Of a stretch of 64,000 nt of DNA, positions 21,160-29,642 are shown piece by piece. The DNA lies in NCBI RefSeq assembly GCF_024701975.1, contig NZ_JANLNM010000001.1, positions 372,001 through 436,000 on the forward strand. The letters run 5' to 3'. Source of the DNA: Variovorax sp. ZS18.2.2. Lineage in GTDB: Bacteria; Pseudomonadota; Gammaproteobacteria; Burkholderiales; Burkholderiaceae_C. The notes beneath the pieces are model-generated. The model did not search any database. It was given only the letters and a program-made list of their open reading frames with translations, and was not told the DNA's origin. Every line of letters begins with the position of its first letter. Positions within the stretch are counted from its first letter, which is position 1. A program made the position numbers and the translations under genes.

Positions 21160-22319
21160 AAGGCTCCGAACTGCTGCGTGTCATCGGCGCCCAGGTCTGC
21201 CTGCACGCCACGATGGCGGGCATGCGCCTGGCAACACCGCTGCTGGCGCTGCAACGGGGCTACAGTGCGGCGGCGGTCGGTGTGCTGATCGCGCTGTTTG
21301 CGCTGACCCAGGTGTTTCTGGCCCTGCCGGCGGGACGCTTCGCGGACCGGCACGGGTTCAAGCGGCCGCTCTGGTGGTCGGTGATCGCGGCCTCGGGCGG
21401 TGCGGGGCTGGTGCTGGTCTTTCCGATCTTTCCGGTCATGTGCATCTCGGCGCTGCTGACGGGGGGGGCTACCGGCGCGACCGTCATTGCCTTGCAGCGG
21501 CACGTCGGCCGTTCCGCCACCAACGCGACGCAGCTCAAGCGCGTGTTCAGCTGGCTGGCCATCGCGCCTGCAGCGGCCAATTTCGTCGGGCCGTTCCTGG
21601 CCGGCATGCTGATCGACCACGCCGGCCGCGCGCCCGCGGACATGCTGGCGTTTCGCGTCTGTTTCGCGGTCATGGCCTTCCTGCCGATCCTCTGCTGGCT
21701 GCTCGCGCGCGGCGCGCACGAACCGCCGCGTACCGCACCGACACCCGGCGCCGTGCCGACGCGGGCCTGGGACCTGCTGCGCGAGCCGATGTTCAGGCGC
21801 CTGCTGTTCGTGAACTGGCTGCAGTCGTCGAGCTGGGACGTGCACGCCTTCGTGCTGCCCGTGCTGGGGCACGAACGCGGCATCAGCGCCTCGGTGATCG
21901 GCTCGATCCTGGGCGCATTCGCCATCGCGGCGGCGGCGATCCGCGTGGTGCTGCCGCTCATCGCCTCGCGCCACTCCGAGCGCAGCGTGATCCTGAGCTC
22001 CACCATCGTCACGGCGGCGGTGTTCGCGATCTACCCGCTGCTCGATTCGGCCTGGACCATGGGCGTCTGCTCGGTGGTCCTCGGTTTCGCGCTCGGCGCG
22101 GTGCAGCCGATGGTGATGAGCATGCTGCACCAGATCACCCCGCACGCGCGGCACGGCGAGGCGTTGGGGCTGCGGCTGATGACCATCAACGCGTCGAGCG
22201 TGGCGATGCCGATGCTGTTCGGATCGCTTGGGGCGCTGATCGGGATTGCGGGTGTGTTCTGGGTCGTGGGCGGCGTGCTGGCGTTGGGGGCGCGGGCGAC
22301 CTGGGGTTTGAAGCTTTGA
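21156..22319 (+). CDS. MFS transporter, 387 aa
   Basis: The start is GTG 21156, overlapping the rmuC stop (GTGA). About 12 hydrophobic helices are visible. 'LPAGRFADRHGFKRPLW' is the loop 2-3 motif of the major facilitator superfamily and 'FLAGMLIDHAGRAPADML' is motif-C-like. Its shape is that of a DHA1-type exporter, but I cannot name a substrate. It has no partner gene other than rmuC, whose translational coupling looks like chance packing rather than shared function. Confidence 0.85.
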   Translation: MKGSELLRVIGAQVCLHATMAGMRLATPLLALQRGYSAAAVGVLIALFALTQVFLALPAGRFADRHGFKRPLWWSVIAASGGAGLVLVFPIFPVMCISALLTGGATGATVIALQRHVGRSATNATQLKRVFSWLAIAPAAANFVGPFLAGMLIDHAGRAPADMLAFRVCFAVMAFLPILCWLLARGAHEPPRTAPTPGAVPTRAWDLLREPMFRRLLFVNWLQSSSWDVHAFVLPVLGHERGISASVIGSILGAFAIAAAAIRVVLPLIASRHSERSVILSSTIVTAAVFAIYPLLDSAWTMGVCSVVLGFALGAVQPMVMSMLHQITPHARHGEALGLRLMTINASSVAMPMLFGSLGALIGIAGVFWVVGGVLALGARATWGLKL

Positions 22320-22370
22320 GTCGCTTTGGTTTGAAATCCACGTTACAAATAAGATCAATTCTCATCTGAG

Positions 22371-22399
22371 TTGACTTTTAACTGACTCGAAGTCAGTAT
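22371..22399 (+). promoter_or_regulatory. Sigma-70 promoter with TetR-type operator in the spacer
   Basis: A -35 TTGACT (22371-22376) and a -10 CAGTAT (22394-22399) are 17 bases apart. The perfect inverted repeat ACTGACT-CGA-AGTCAGT (22381-22397) fills the spacer and runs into the -10. It lies 34 bases upstream of the DHA2 exporter start, whose operon ends with a TetR gene, so this is the expected repressor site. Confidence 0.75.
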
Positions 22400-22430
22400 C
22401 GGCGCCTTCTTCAACAACTTGAAGGCGTCC

Positions 22431-23960
22431 ATGGACTCCCCGAATTCGGCCCAGACCGATCCGCGCCGCCGCATCGCGCTCGTGGCGGCGGTGTACCTCG
22501 GCAGCTTCATCGCCACGCTCGACGTGAGCATCGTCAACGTCGCGCTGCCCACGCTGCAGCGCGCGCTGTCCACCGACCTGGCCGGGCTGCAGTGGGTGAT
22601 CGACATCTACGCGCTGTGCCTCTCGGCCTTCATCCTGTCGGCGGGGCCGGTCGGCGACCGCTACGGCCGCAAGCGCGCCTGGCTCGCCGGCGTGGTCGTG
22701 TTCACGCTGGGCTCGGCGATGTGCGCGATGGCCGGCAACCTCCCCACGCTGCTTGCCGGGCGCGCGGTGCAGGGCGTGGCCGGCGCGCTGATGATTCCCG
22801 GCGCGTTGTCGCTGTTGGCGCATGCGTTTCCGGAGCCGGCCAGCCGGGCGTGGGTGATCGGCGGCTGGTCGTCGTTCACGGCGCTGTCGCTGATCCTCGG
22901 GCCGATGCTGGGTGGACTGCTGGTGGACCACGCGGGCTGGCAGAGCATCTTCCTCATCAACCTGCCGATCGGCGTGCTGACCGTGGGGCTCGGGCTCTGG
23001 GGCATCCGCGAGAGTTCGCACCCCGAGCATGCGGCGCTCGATCCGCTCGGGCAGGTGCTCAGCGTGCTGTGGCTCGGTGCGCTGACCTATGGGCTGATCG
23101 CAGCCGGCGAATACGGCTGGGGTTCCGGCCGCGCCGCCACCGCGCTGGTCGCGGCGGCCATCGGCCTCGCACTGTTCCTGATGGTGGAAGCACGCGTGGA
23201 GCGGCCCCTGCTGCCGCTCGCGCTGTTCCGCGATGCGCGCTTCTCGGCCACCAATTTCGCTTCGTTCGTGCTCGGCTTCTCGTCGTACGCGAGCCTGTTC
23301 TTCTTCTCGCTTTTCCTGCAGCAGGTGCAGGGCTGGTCGCCCAGCGACACCGGCTGGCGGCTGGTGCCGCAGTTCGTCGCGACGGGCCTCATCGCCTCGC
23401 AGTTCGGCCGGCTGGCGCGGCGCTACGACGTGCACACGCTCATGGTCGCGGGCTATGCGCTCATCGGCGCTTCGATGCTGCTGCTGACGCTGTTCTCGGC
23501 CGATACGCCTTATGTGCTGCTGGCGCTGCTGTTCGTGTTCCTCGGCGTGGGCACGGGCCTCGCGGTGCCGTCCACGAGCATGGCGGTGATGGCCTCCGTG
23601 CCCGCGCAACGCTCGGGCATGGCCTCGGCCACGATGAACGCGCTGCGCCAGGCTGGCATGCTGATCGGCATCGCGCTGCTCGGCACACTGATGAGCACGC
23701 GGGCGACCGCGCTGCTGGCCACCGCACTCGAACAGGCCGGGTTGCGCAATGCGCAACAGGCGGCTGTGGCGGCCGTCTCGCGGCACGACCTCGCTGCGCT
23801 GGCCTCGCTCGATGCCGATACGGCGCACACCCTGCTGGCCGGCGCGCTCTCCGGTGGCTTCCACGCCGCCATGGCCTGCGCCGGAGTCGCCGGCCTGCTG
23901 GCTGCGGGATTGCTGGTGCGCGTCAGGCCGCGCGCCGCCGCGTTGCCGGTTCGGGCCTGA
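22431..23960 (+). CDS. DHA2 (EmrB/QacA-type) 14-helix MFS efflux transporter
   Basis: The 509-residue protein has the 14-helix layout of DHA2 drug-H+ antiporters. 'FIATLDVSIVNVALPTLQRA' is the conserved helix-1 motif (D1), 'AGPVGDRYGRKRAW' is motif A, and 'WVIGGWSSFTALSLILGPML' corresponds to motif C. ATG 22431 has GAAGG seven bases upstream and is better than the TTG 12 bases before. It leads an operon with an unknown 150-residue protein and a TetR regulator and has a palindromic operator in its promoter. It probably exports toxic organic cations or phenolics; the inducer and substrate are unknown. Confidence 0.93.
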   Translation: MDSPNSAQTDPRRRIALVAAVYLGSFIATLDVSIVNVALPTLQRALSTDLAGLQWVIDIYALCLSAFILSAGPVGDRYGRKRAWLAGVVVFTLGSAMCAMAGNLPTLLAGRAVQGVAGALMIPGALSLLAHAFPEPASRAWVIGGWSSFTALSLILGPMLGGLLVDHAGWQSIFLINLPIGVLTVGLGLWGIRESSHPEHAALDPLGQVLSVLWLGALTYGLIAAGEYGWGSGRAATALVAAAIGLALFLMVEARVERPLLPLALFRDARFSATNFASFVLGFSSYASLFFFSLFLQQVQGWSPSDTGWRLVPQFVATGLIASQFGRLARRYDVHTLMVAGYALIGASMLLLTLFSADTPYVLLALLFVFLGVGTGLAVPSTSMAVMASVPAQRSGMASATMNALRQAGMLIGIALLGTLMSTRATALLATALEQAGLRNAQQAAVAAVSRHDLAALASLDADTAHTLLAGALSGGFHAAMACAGVAGLLAAGLLVRVRPRAAALPVRA

Positions 23961-24050
23961 GGCTGCGCATTCGCCATGCCCGCCGCACTCGTGCCCGTAC
24001 GCCTGCGCCTGCGCGCGCGGCTTCGATCGAAATTCACCAAGGAGCTTTCC

Positions 24051-24503
24051 ATGATCCGTCACGAACTCAGCCAGTGGCCGCTGGTCATCAGCATTTCATC
24101 CGGCCTGCAGACGCTGGAGAGCATGAACGCCTTCACCGAGGACTGGAACCGCTGGCTCGATCGCGGCGAGCCCTTCGCCTCGCTGCGCGTGTTCGCCGAT
24201 GCGGACGCGCTGGTCCATCCCGAAGGCAGCGCCCAGCGCGCGAAACAGTGGCTGCAGGCACGGGGCGAGGACATCCGCCGCCACATGATGGGCATGGCGA
24301 GCGTGGTGCCCGCCACGCAATACGAGAAAATCAGCAAGATGAATGTCGAGAAGCTCTTCGGTGTGCCAGCCAGCACCTTCGTCTCCACCGACGATGCGCT
24401 GACCTGGCTCGGCGAAAGCGTGCTGGCCCCGCGTGGCCTGCGACTCGATTCGGCGGCCGTGCGTGCGGCCATCGGCGCCGTGCGCGCCACCCCTGTTTCC
24501 TGA
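24051..24503 (+). CDS. Unknown 150-aa protein in the efflux operon
   Basis: The start has a perfect AAGGAG seven bases upstream. The protein begins 'MIRHELSQWPLVISISSGLQ' and is soluble, with no signal peptide. 'QYEKISKMNVEKLFGVP' and 'TFVSTDDALTWLGE' give it an alpha/beta look, somewhat like STAS/SpoIIAA-type proteins, though I could not match it firmly. It lies between the DHA2 transporter and its TetR regulator, 90 bases and 17 bases away, so it should be induced with them. A role in sensing or modifying the exported compound is a guess. Confidence 0.72.
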   Translation: MIRHELSQWPLVISISSGLQTLESMNAFTEDWNRWLDRGEPFASLRVFADADALVHPEGSAQRAKQWLQARGEDIRRHMMGMASVVPATQYEKISKMNVEKLFGVPASTFVSTDDALTWLGESVLAPRGLRLDSAAVRAAIGAVRATPVS

Positions 24504-24520
24504 GTTTCCAAAGACTTGCC

Positions 24521-25207
24521 ATGACACGAAGCGACCCGGCCATCGATCCCACCCCGACAGGCGAGGCCGAACCCGCGGCGCCGCGCCGTCGCACCAAGGC
24601 GCCCGAAACGCGCGCCGTCGCATTGATGGACGCCGCCGAGCGCCTCTTCATCTCCAAGGGCATCGCCAGCACCAGCATCGACGACATCGCGGCCGGCGCG
24701 CAGGTGGCCAAGGGCACGTTCTACCTGTACTTTCCGTCGAAGGAGGCGATGCTCGGTGCGCTGCAGCAGCGCTTCGTCGACACCTTCTGCGAGCGCCTGC
24801 AGAACGCCATGGACCGCCATCGCCCCGACAACCATCACGCACGCCTGAAGGCCTGGGTGGAGACGGGCCTGGAAACCTACCTCGACAACGTCGCCCTGCA
24901 CGATGTGGTGTTCCACGAGTACCGACCCGAAGACAGGCGCATGCGTAACGACAACGCGGTCATCACGCAGCTGGTCGGCTTGCTCAAGCAAGGTGATGCC
25001 GCGGGGGTGTGGGAGGTGGAGGACGCGACGCTGACGGCCGTGATCCTCTTCAATGCGCTGCACGGCGTGGCCGACGATGCGGTGGCCATGGGCCCGGCCG
25101 GCGACCCTGCTGCCGGCCTTGCCGACCGCCGCCGCCGCGCCCGCGCGCTCACGCGCTTCTTCGAGCAGGCGCTGCACCCGGACGTCGTCGACGACAACGA
25201 CGCCTGA
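24521..25207 (+). CDS. TetR/AcrR-family transcriptional regulator
   Basis: The 228-residue protein has the TetR helix-turn-helix at about 45-75: 'LFISKGIASTSIDDIAAGAQ' then 'VAKGTFYLYFPSKEAML'. About 35 disordered residues precede it. The C-terminal domain would bind the inducer. It is the last gene of the DHA2 operon and very likely represses it through the ACTGACT-CGA-AGTCAGT palindrome at 22381-22397, with feedback on itself. Its stop codon lies in one arm of a small inverted repeat shared with the convergent LOG gene. Confidence 0.93.
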   Translation: MTRSDPAIDPTPTGEAEPAAPRRRTKAPETRAVALMDAAERLFISKGIASTSIDDIAAGAQVAKGTFYLYFPSKEAMLGALQQRFVDTFCERLQNAMDRHRPDNHHARLKAWVETGLETYLDNVALHDVVFHEYRPEDRRMRNDNAVITQLVGLLKQGDAAGVWEVEDATLTAVILFNALHGVADDAVAMGPAGDPAAGLADRRRRARALTRFFEQALHPDVVDDNDA

Positions 25208-25224
25208 GTGCCGGTGCGACTCAG
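25204..25224. repeat. Inverted repeat holding both convergent stop codons
   Basis: CTGAGT (25204-25209) and ACTCAG (25219-25224) are perfect complements nine bases apart. The TetR stop TGA lies in one arm and the LOG gene stop in the other. With no T-run it is at best a weak transcription end. Confidence 0.45.
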
Positions 25225-26084
25225 AGCTTGTAGAAGCGCTTGATGTAGTCCCACGCGTCTTCGGGCGCGTCCACATACTCAAAAAGCTTCACGTCGCCGG
25301 GCGAGATCACGCCCTCGTCGACCAGGAAGTCGAAGTCGATCATCCGCTTCCAGTAATCCGAGCCGAACAGCACGATCGGCACCGGCTTCGACTTCTTGGT
25401 CTGCACCAGGGTGATCACCTCGAACAGTTCGTCGAGCGTGCCGAAGCCGCCCGGGAACGCCACCAGCGCCTTCGCACGCATCATGAAATGCATCTTGCGG
25501 ATCGCGAAGTAGTGGAACTTGAAGCTCAGCGCCGGCGTGACATAGGGGTTGGCTTCTTCCTCCATCGGCAGCGCGATCGCGAGGCCGACCGAGATGCCGC
25601 CGCCTTCATGCGCACCGCGGTTGGCGGCCTGCATGATGCCGGGGCCGCCGCCGGTGCAGACGAAGAGCTTGTCCTGCGGCTCCTTGCCGTTGCTGTACTG
25701 CGCGACCAGCTTGCCGAAGGTGCGCGCCTTCTCGTAGTAGTGCGAGTTGCGCGCGAGGCGGCGCCAGCGCTCGGCGGCCACCGCATCGCCGGCGGCATCG
25801 GCCTGGGCGATCAGCGCGGCGGCATCTTCCTCGCTGCGAAAGCGGGCGCTGCCGAAGACCACCACGGTGTTCTCGATGCCATGGGCGCGCTGCTCGACGT
25901 CGGGCTTCATCAGCTCCAGCTGCATGCGGATGCCGCGCGTCTCGCGGCGCAGCAGGAACTCGGGGTCGGCGAAGGCGATGCGCGAGGGATCGGGATCGAG
26001 CGGGAGACCTTTTTCGGAATGGGCCTGGAGCGTGGCCCAGGCGTCGGCGAGGCGTTTGTCGTGAAGATCGTGCGTGTTGTTCAT
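25221..26084 (-). CDS. LOG-family nucleoside 5'-monophosphate phosphoribohydrolase
   Basis: The 287-residue protein carries both LOG signatures: 'CTGGGPGIMQAANRGAHEGG' and 'PGGFGTLDELFEVIT'. These bind the phosphate and ribose and cleave the N-glycosidic bond of AMP or cytokinin riboside monophosphates. I take ATG 26084 (MNNTHDLHDK) because the residues before it are not family-like. It is longer than typical 190-residue LOG proteins by an N-terminal extension of about 100 residues, as in the larger LOG group of proteobacteria. It is convergent with the TetR gene and stands alone. Confidence 0.93.
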   Translation of the reverse strand: MNNTHDLHDKRLADAWATLQAHSEKGLPLDPDPSRIAFADPEFLLRRETRGIRMQLELMKPDVEQRAHGIENTVVVFGSARFRSEEDAAALIAQADAAGDAVAAERWRRLARNSHYYEKARTFGKLVAQYSNGKEPQDKLFVCTGGGPGIMQAANRGAHEGGGISVGLAIALPMEEEANPYVTPALSFKFHYFAIRKMHFMMRAKALVAFPGGFGTLDELFEVITLVQTKKSKPVPIVLFGSDYWKRMIDFDFLVDEGVISPGDVKLFEYVDAPEDAWDYIKRFYKL

Positions 26085-26146
26085 GAAGGACTCGGACAGA
26101 AGGACCTTAGGGATTGTGCAGCGTTGCAACCGCCGTGCCCAATCAA

Positions 26147-26175
26147 CGAAAAAGGCTCCTTCCGGAGCCTTTTTT
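26147..26175 (-). terminator. Terminator downstream of efp
   Basis: A perfect stem AAAGGCTCC / GGAGCCTTT with loop TTCC lies 40 bases past the efp stop, with T-runs on either side. It ends the minus-strand efp transcript before the LOG gene start region. Confidence 0.9.
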
Positions 26176-26211
26176 CAGAGAGGAGGTGACCGGCCGAAAA
26201 GCCGGGAACGC

Positions 26212-26766
26212 TCAGACGCGCTTGCGGTATTCGCCGGTGCGGGTGTCGATTTCGATCTTGTCGCCTTGCGCCACGAAAAGCGGCACGCCGATTTCGAAAC
26301 CGGTGGCGATCTTGGCGGGCTTCATGACCTTGCCCGAAGTGTCGCCCTTGACGGCCGGCTCGGTCCAGGTGATTTCGCGCTCGACGCTGGTGGGCAGTTC
26401 GACCGAGATGGCCTTGCCGTCGTAGAACACCACTTCGACAGCCATGCCGTCTTCGAGGTAGCTCAGGGCGTCGCCCATGTTCTCGGCTTCGACTTCGTAC
26501 TGGTTGTACTCGGTGTCCATGCAGACGTACATCGGGTCGGCGAAGTAGGAATAGGTGCAGTCCTTCTTCTCGAGCACGATCTGGTCGATCTTGTCGTCGG
26601 CCTTGAAGACCACTTCGGTGTTGAAGTTGGCGATCAGGCTCTTGAGCTTCATGCGCACGGTGGCGGAGTTGCGGCCGCCGCGGCTGTATTCGGTCTTGAG
26701 GACGACCATCGGGTCCTTGCCGTGCATGATGACGTTGCCGGCGCGGATTTCTTGAGCGATTTTCAT
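26212..26766 (-). CDS. efp: Elongation factor P (Arg32 type)
   Basis: The 184-residue protein rescues ribosomes stalled on polyproline. Three domains are present in normal length. The modified loop reads 'YSRGGRNSA' (27-35), placing Arg32 at the tip where other bacteria have Lys34. Arg32 is the residue rhamnosylated by EarP in the Pseudomonas/Neisseria/betaproteobacterial branch, and earP is the next gene upstream. '[20 protein letters not shown]' is the domain 2 core. The proline-rich TonB in this window is a plausible client. Confidence 0.97.
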   Translation of the reverse strand: MKIAQEIRAGNVIMHGKDPMVVLKTEYSRGGRNSATVRMKLKSLIANFNTEVVFKADDKIDQIVLEKKDCTYSYFADPMYVCMDTEYNQYEVEAENMGDALSYLEDGMAVEVVFYDGKAISVELPTSVEREITWTEPAVKGDTSGKVMKPAKIATGFEIGVPLFVAQGDKIEIDTRTGEYRKRV

Positions 26767-26941
26767 AACAGGTTCTCTGGATGTTGGCCGCTCGGTGCAC
26801 GGGGCCTTCTGCGACGCTTGGCGACGTTCGAAACGTTCTTGCCGGGTGTGTCTGGCCCCGCGGTACAGGTCCCGCGGCAGGTTTGGCGGAGAGCATCTCG
26901 GGTCCTGACGACCCGGGCCGAAATCCGCAAAGCCCGCTATT

Positions 26942-28051
26942 TTAGCTTTTTTGGACGATCAGATGCCGCAGTTGGGTGACCAGATCGTCCTGTGCGTACA
27001 GCCTGTCGCGCGCCGCCCGAGCCGTTTCGCGCCACGGACCCTGCGTTTCCAGGGGCGGCAGGGGGCCGTCGTCGAATCCGTTCCAGACGTGGTGAAAACG
27101 CCTCAGCGAGGGCGGGGCGCCGAGCCAGTCGAGCCAGGCGTTCAGCTTGGCGTGGTGGGCGTCGTCGTCCTGTGGATAGATCTGCCAGACCAGCGGCGCG
27201 CCGGCCCAGAGCGCGCGCACGAGCGAATCCTCGCCCCGCACGAAGTTCAGGTCGCAGGCCCAGAGCAGATGGTCGAAATCTGGTTGTGTCAGATAGGGGA
27301 GGTATGAAATCGATAGCGCGCCGTGCCCATGGGGCATGCCGTTCTCCGGTGAAATGTTCGAAAAGTGGGCCTTCACGGCGTTGGCGGCGCGGCCTGCCGT
27401 CACCAGCAGCCGGGTCGGCTCCGGTCCCTCTGCCAGCTGGTCGAGCAGCGACGCCAGTGCGGGCGGCTCGTAGCAGAACAGGGAGACGAGGCGCTCGTTC
27501 TCTTTCCAGGGAACCTGCTGTGCCGCCAGCCATAGGTCGCGCTCGAAACCGGCCCGGCGTTCCGCGAGACCGGGCTCGCGCAGCAGCCCTCCGGTCGCGG
27601 GCGTGAAGCCCGGATAGAAAAAGCGCTTGGTCAACCCGGCGCCCGGCCCCTTGAACACCGGCGAGGGCAAGCCGTGCAGGCGCTCGACGTACGGCTCGGC
27701 CGACAGGTATTCGAGGTTGATCCACGACCGGGGCCCGTCGGCGTCCGATGCCCCGGCGAATCGCGCGATCAGTTCGGGCGCGAGCTCGCAACCGAAGGCC
27801 TCGATCAGCACGTCCGGCGCTGGCCCGGCCACGGCCGTTTGCACTATTGCGACGGGGTCGCTCCAGTCGATCACCTTCACGCCGTCGCAACCCGCAGGCG
27901 CCATCCAGTTCAGCGCCGTCGCATCGTCGATCCACAGCCGCACGCGTTCGCCGAGCGCGGCCAGTTGAGAGGCCAGCCGCCAGCACACGCCCAGGTCGCC
28001 GTGGTTGTCGATGACCTTGCAGAAGATGTCCCATTGCATGCGCGTGCCCAT
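26942..28051 (-). CDS. earP: EF-P arginine-32 rhamnosyltransferase EarP
   Basis: The 369-residue GT-B glycosyltransferase moves rhamnose from dTDP-rhamnose to Arg32 of EF-P. The N-terminal catalytic segment is '[17 protein letters not shown]', holding the two key aspartates. The C-terminal donor site is '[20 protein letters not shown]' followed by '[20 protein letters not shown]', typical of EarP. ATG 28051 ([10 protein letters not shown]) or ATG 28039 (MQWDIF) are both possible. It precedes efp by 175 bases on the same strand, so enzyme and substrate are made together. The dTDP-rhamnose genes are not in the window. Confidence 0.95.
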   Translation of the reverse strand: MGTRMQWDIFCKVIDNHGDLGVCWRLASQLAALGERVRLWIDDATALNWMAPAGCDGVKVIDWSDPVAIVQTAVAGPAPDVLIEAFGCELAPELIARFAGASDADGPRSWINLEYLSAEPYVERLHGLPSPVFKGPGAGLTKRFFYPGFTPATGGLLREPGLAERRAGFERDLWLAAQQVPWKENERLVSLFCYEPPALASLLDQLAEGPEPTRLLVTAGRAANAVKAHFSNISPENGMPHGHGALSISYLPYLTQPDFDHLLWACDLNFVRGEDSLVRALWAGAPLVWQIYPQDDDAHHAKLNAWLDWLGAPPSLRRFHHVWNGFDDGPLPPLETQGPWRETARAARDRLYAQDDLVTQLRHLIVQKS

Positions 28052-28138
28052 GGTCGCGAGTGTGCCTGTCTCGGGAGGCTGTTTGGGGCCTGGCTTGCTA
28101 TGCTGGCCGCCACAACAACCACCGGAGAGAGAAAGACC

Positions 28139-29590
28139 ATGAGGATGCAGACCCGTTCGCAGTTTTCCCTTCGTTCCACCAGGACCGTGCTCGCCCTGTC
28201 GCTGGCCCTCTGCGGCATCGCCGGCATGACCGGTGCGTCGGCCCAGACGAGCACCGCGCCGGTGTCGCTCACGCCCCAGCAACAGCGCTTTCACGACATC
28301 TACAAAGAGCTGATCGAGATCAACACCACCCATTCGGTGGGCGACAACACGCTGGCGGCGCGCGCCATGGAAAAGCGCCTGGTCGAGTCGGGCTTCGCGC
28401 CCGGCGACATCCAGATCTTCGAACCCTTCCCGAAGAAGGGCAACCTGGTGCTGCGCTTCAAGGGCAACGGCAGCAAGAAGCCGCTGCTGCTCCTGGCGCA
28501 TATCGACGTGGTCGAGGCCCGGCGCGAAGACTGGAAGACCGATCCGTTCAAGCTGCAGGAAACCGGCGGCTACTTCACCGCACGCGGCTCCATCGACGAC
28601 AAGGCCATGGCCTCGGCGCTGGTGTCGGTGCTGGGGCAACTCAAGCAGGAGGGCTTCAAGCCCAGCCGCGACATCATCCTGGCGCTCACCGCCGACGAAG
28701 AGCGCGGCGATGCGCTCAGCAACGGCGCCTTCTGGCTCATCAGCAACAAGCCCGAGCTGCTGCAGGCCGAGTTCGGTATCAACGAGGGCGGCGGCGGCGA
28801 GCTGCGCGGCGGCAAACCCAACCTGCACCGCCTGCAGGTGGCCGAGAAGATGTACACCACCTACATGCTGGAGGCGCGCGACGTGGGCGGCCACAGCTCG
28901 GTGCCGACCAAGAACAATCCGATCTACGCGCTCTCCGCGGGGTTGGAGCGGCTGGGCAACTACGCCTTTCCGATCAAGCTCGCGGACGTCACCAAGACCT
29001 ACTTCGCGCGCAGCGCCCCGTTCGCCACCGGCCAGCTCGCCGACGACATGCGCGCCATCGGCAGCGGCAATCCCGATGCTGGCGTGCTCGAACGCATGAC
29101 GGCCAACCCGGCCTACAACGCGCAGCTGCGCACCACCTGCGTGGCGACGATGGTGCAGGCCGGCCACGCCGAGAACGCGCTGCCGCAATCGGCCAAGGCG
29201 ACGGTCAACTGCCGCATCCTGCCGCACGACGACCCCGAGGAAGTCGAACGCCTGCTGACCCAGGCCGTGGGCAACGACAAGATCGTGGTGCGCAACATGG
29301 GCAAGCCGCTGCGCAGCCCGGCCTCGCCGCTGAACGGCGACTTGGTGAAGACGGTGGAATCGCTCACGCAGCAGATGTGGCCCGGCGTGCCCGTGGTGCC
29401 CGCGATGAGCACTGGTGCCACCGACAGCCGGTTCCTGCGCAACGCCGGCATCCCGATGTACGGCGTGACCGGCATGTTCCTGGAGCCGGCCGATGCGCGC
29501 GCGCACGGGCTGGACGAACGCATCGAGATCCAGCGGCTGTACGACGGGCGCGAGTTCCTGTACCGGTTGGTATCGGAAGTCGCGAAGTAA
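28139..29590 (+). CDS. Exported M20/M25/M40-family metallopeptidase
   Basis: The 483-residue protein has a Sec signal (about 1-36, ending near 'GASAQT'). The mature part is an M20 peptidase: 'PLLLLAHIDVVEA' gives the first zinc His and catalytic Asp, 'ARGSIDDKAMASALV' the bridging Asp, 'ALTADEERGD' the catalytic and zinc Glu pair, and 'YGVTGMFLEPADARAHGLDE' the last His. 'DVGGHSSVP' starts the dimerisation domain. It should hydrolyse peptides or N-acyl amino acids in the periplasm. A good GGAGAG ribosome site precedes the ATG. It diverges from earP and converges on the gamma-glutamyltransferase gene. Confidence 0.93.
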   Translation: MRMQTRSQFSLRSTRTVLALSLALCGIAGMTGASAQTSTAPVSLTPQQQRFHDIYKELIEINTTHSVGDNTLAARAMEKRLVESGFAPGDIQIFEPFPKKGNLVLRFKGNGSKKPLLLLAHIDVVEARREDWKTDPFKLQETGGYFTARGSIDDKAMASALVSVLGQLKQEGFKPSRDIILALTADEERGDALSNGAFWLISNKPELLQAEFGINEGGGGELRGGKPNLHRLQVAEKMYTTYMLEARDVGGHSSVPTKNNPIYALSAGLERLGNYAFPIKLADVTKTYFARSAPFATGQLADDMRAIGSGNPDAGVLERMTANPAYNAQLRTTCVATMVQAGHAENALPQSAKATVNCRILPHDDPEEVERLLTQAVGNDKIVVRNMGKPLRSPASPLNGDLVKTVESLTQQMWPGVPVVPAMSTGATDSRFLRNAGIPMYGVTGMFLEPADARAHGLDERIEIQRLYDGREFLYRLVSEVAK

Positions 29591-29604
29591 TCAGACAGAG
29601 CAGA

Positions 29605-29625
29605 GGGCAGGCGTTGCGCCTGCCC
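29605..29625. terminator. GC-rich hairpin between convergent genes
   Basis: A perfect 9-base stem GGGCAGGCG / CGCCTGCCC with loop TTG lies between the peptidase and gamma-glutamyltransferase stops. There is only a short CTCTTT tail, so it is a weak intrinsic terminator. Confidence 0.5.
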
Positions 29626-29642
29626 CTGTGCCTCTTTGCCGC

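Noticed and set aside
26942-29506. Upstream extension of earP into the M20 peptidase gene
   Set aside because: The extra 480 or so residues are the antisense of the peptidase gene; the EarP fold begins at ATG 28051 or 28039.
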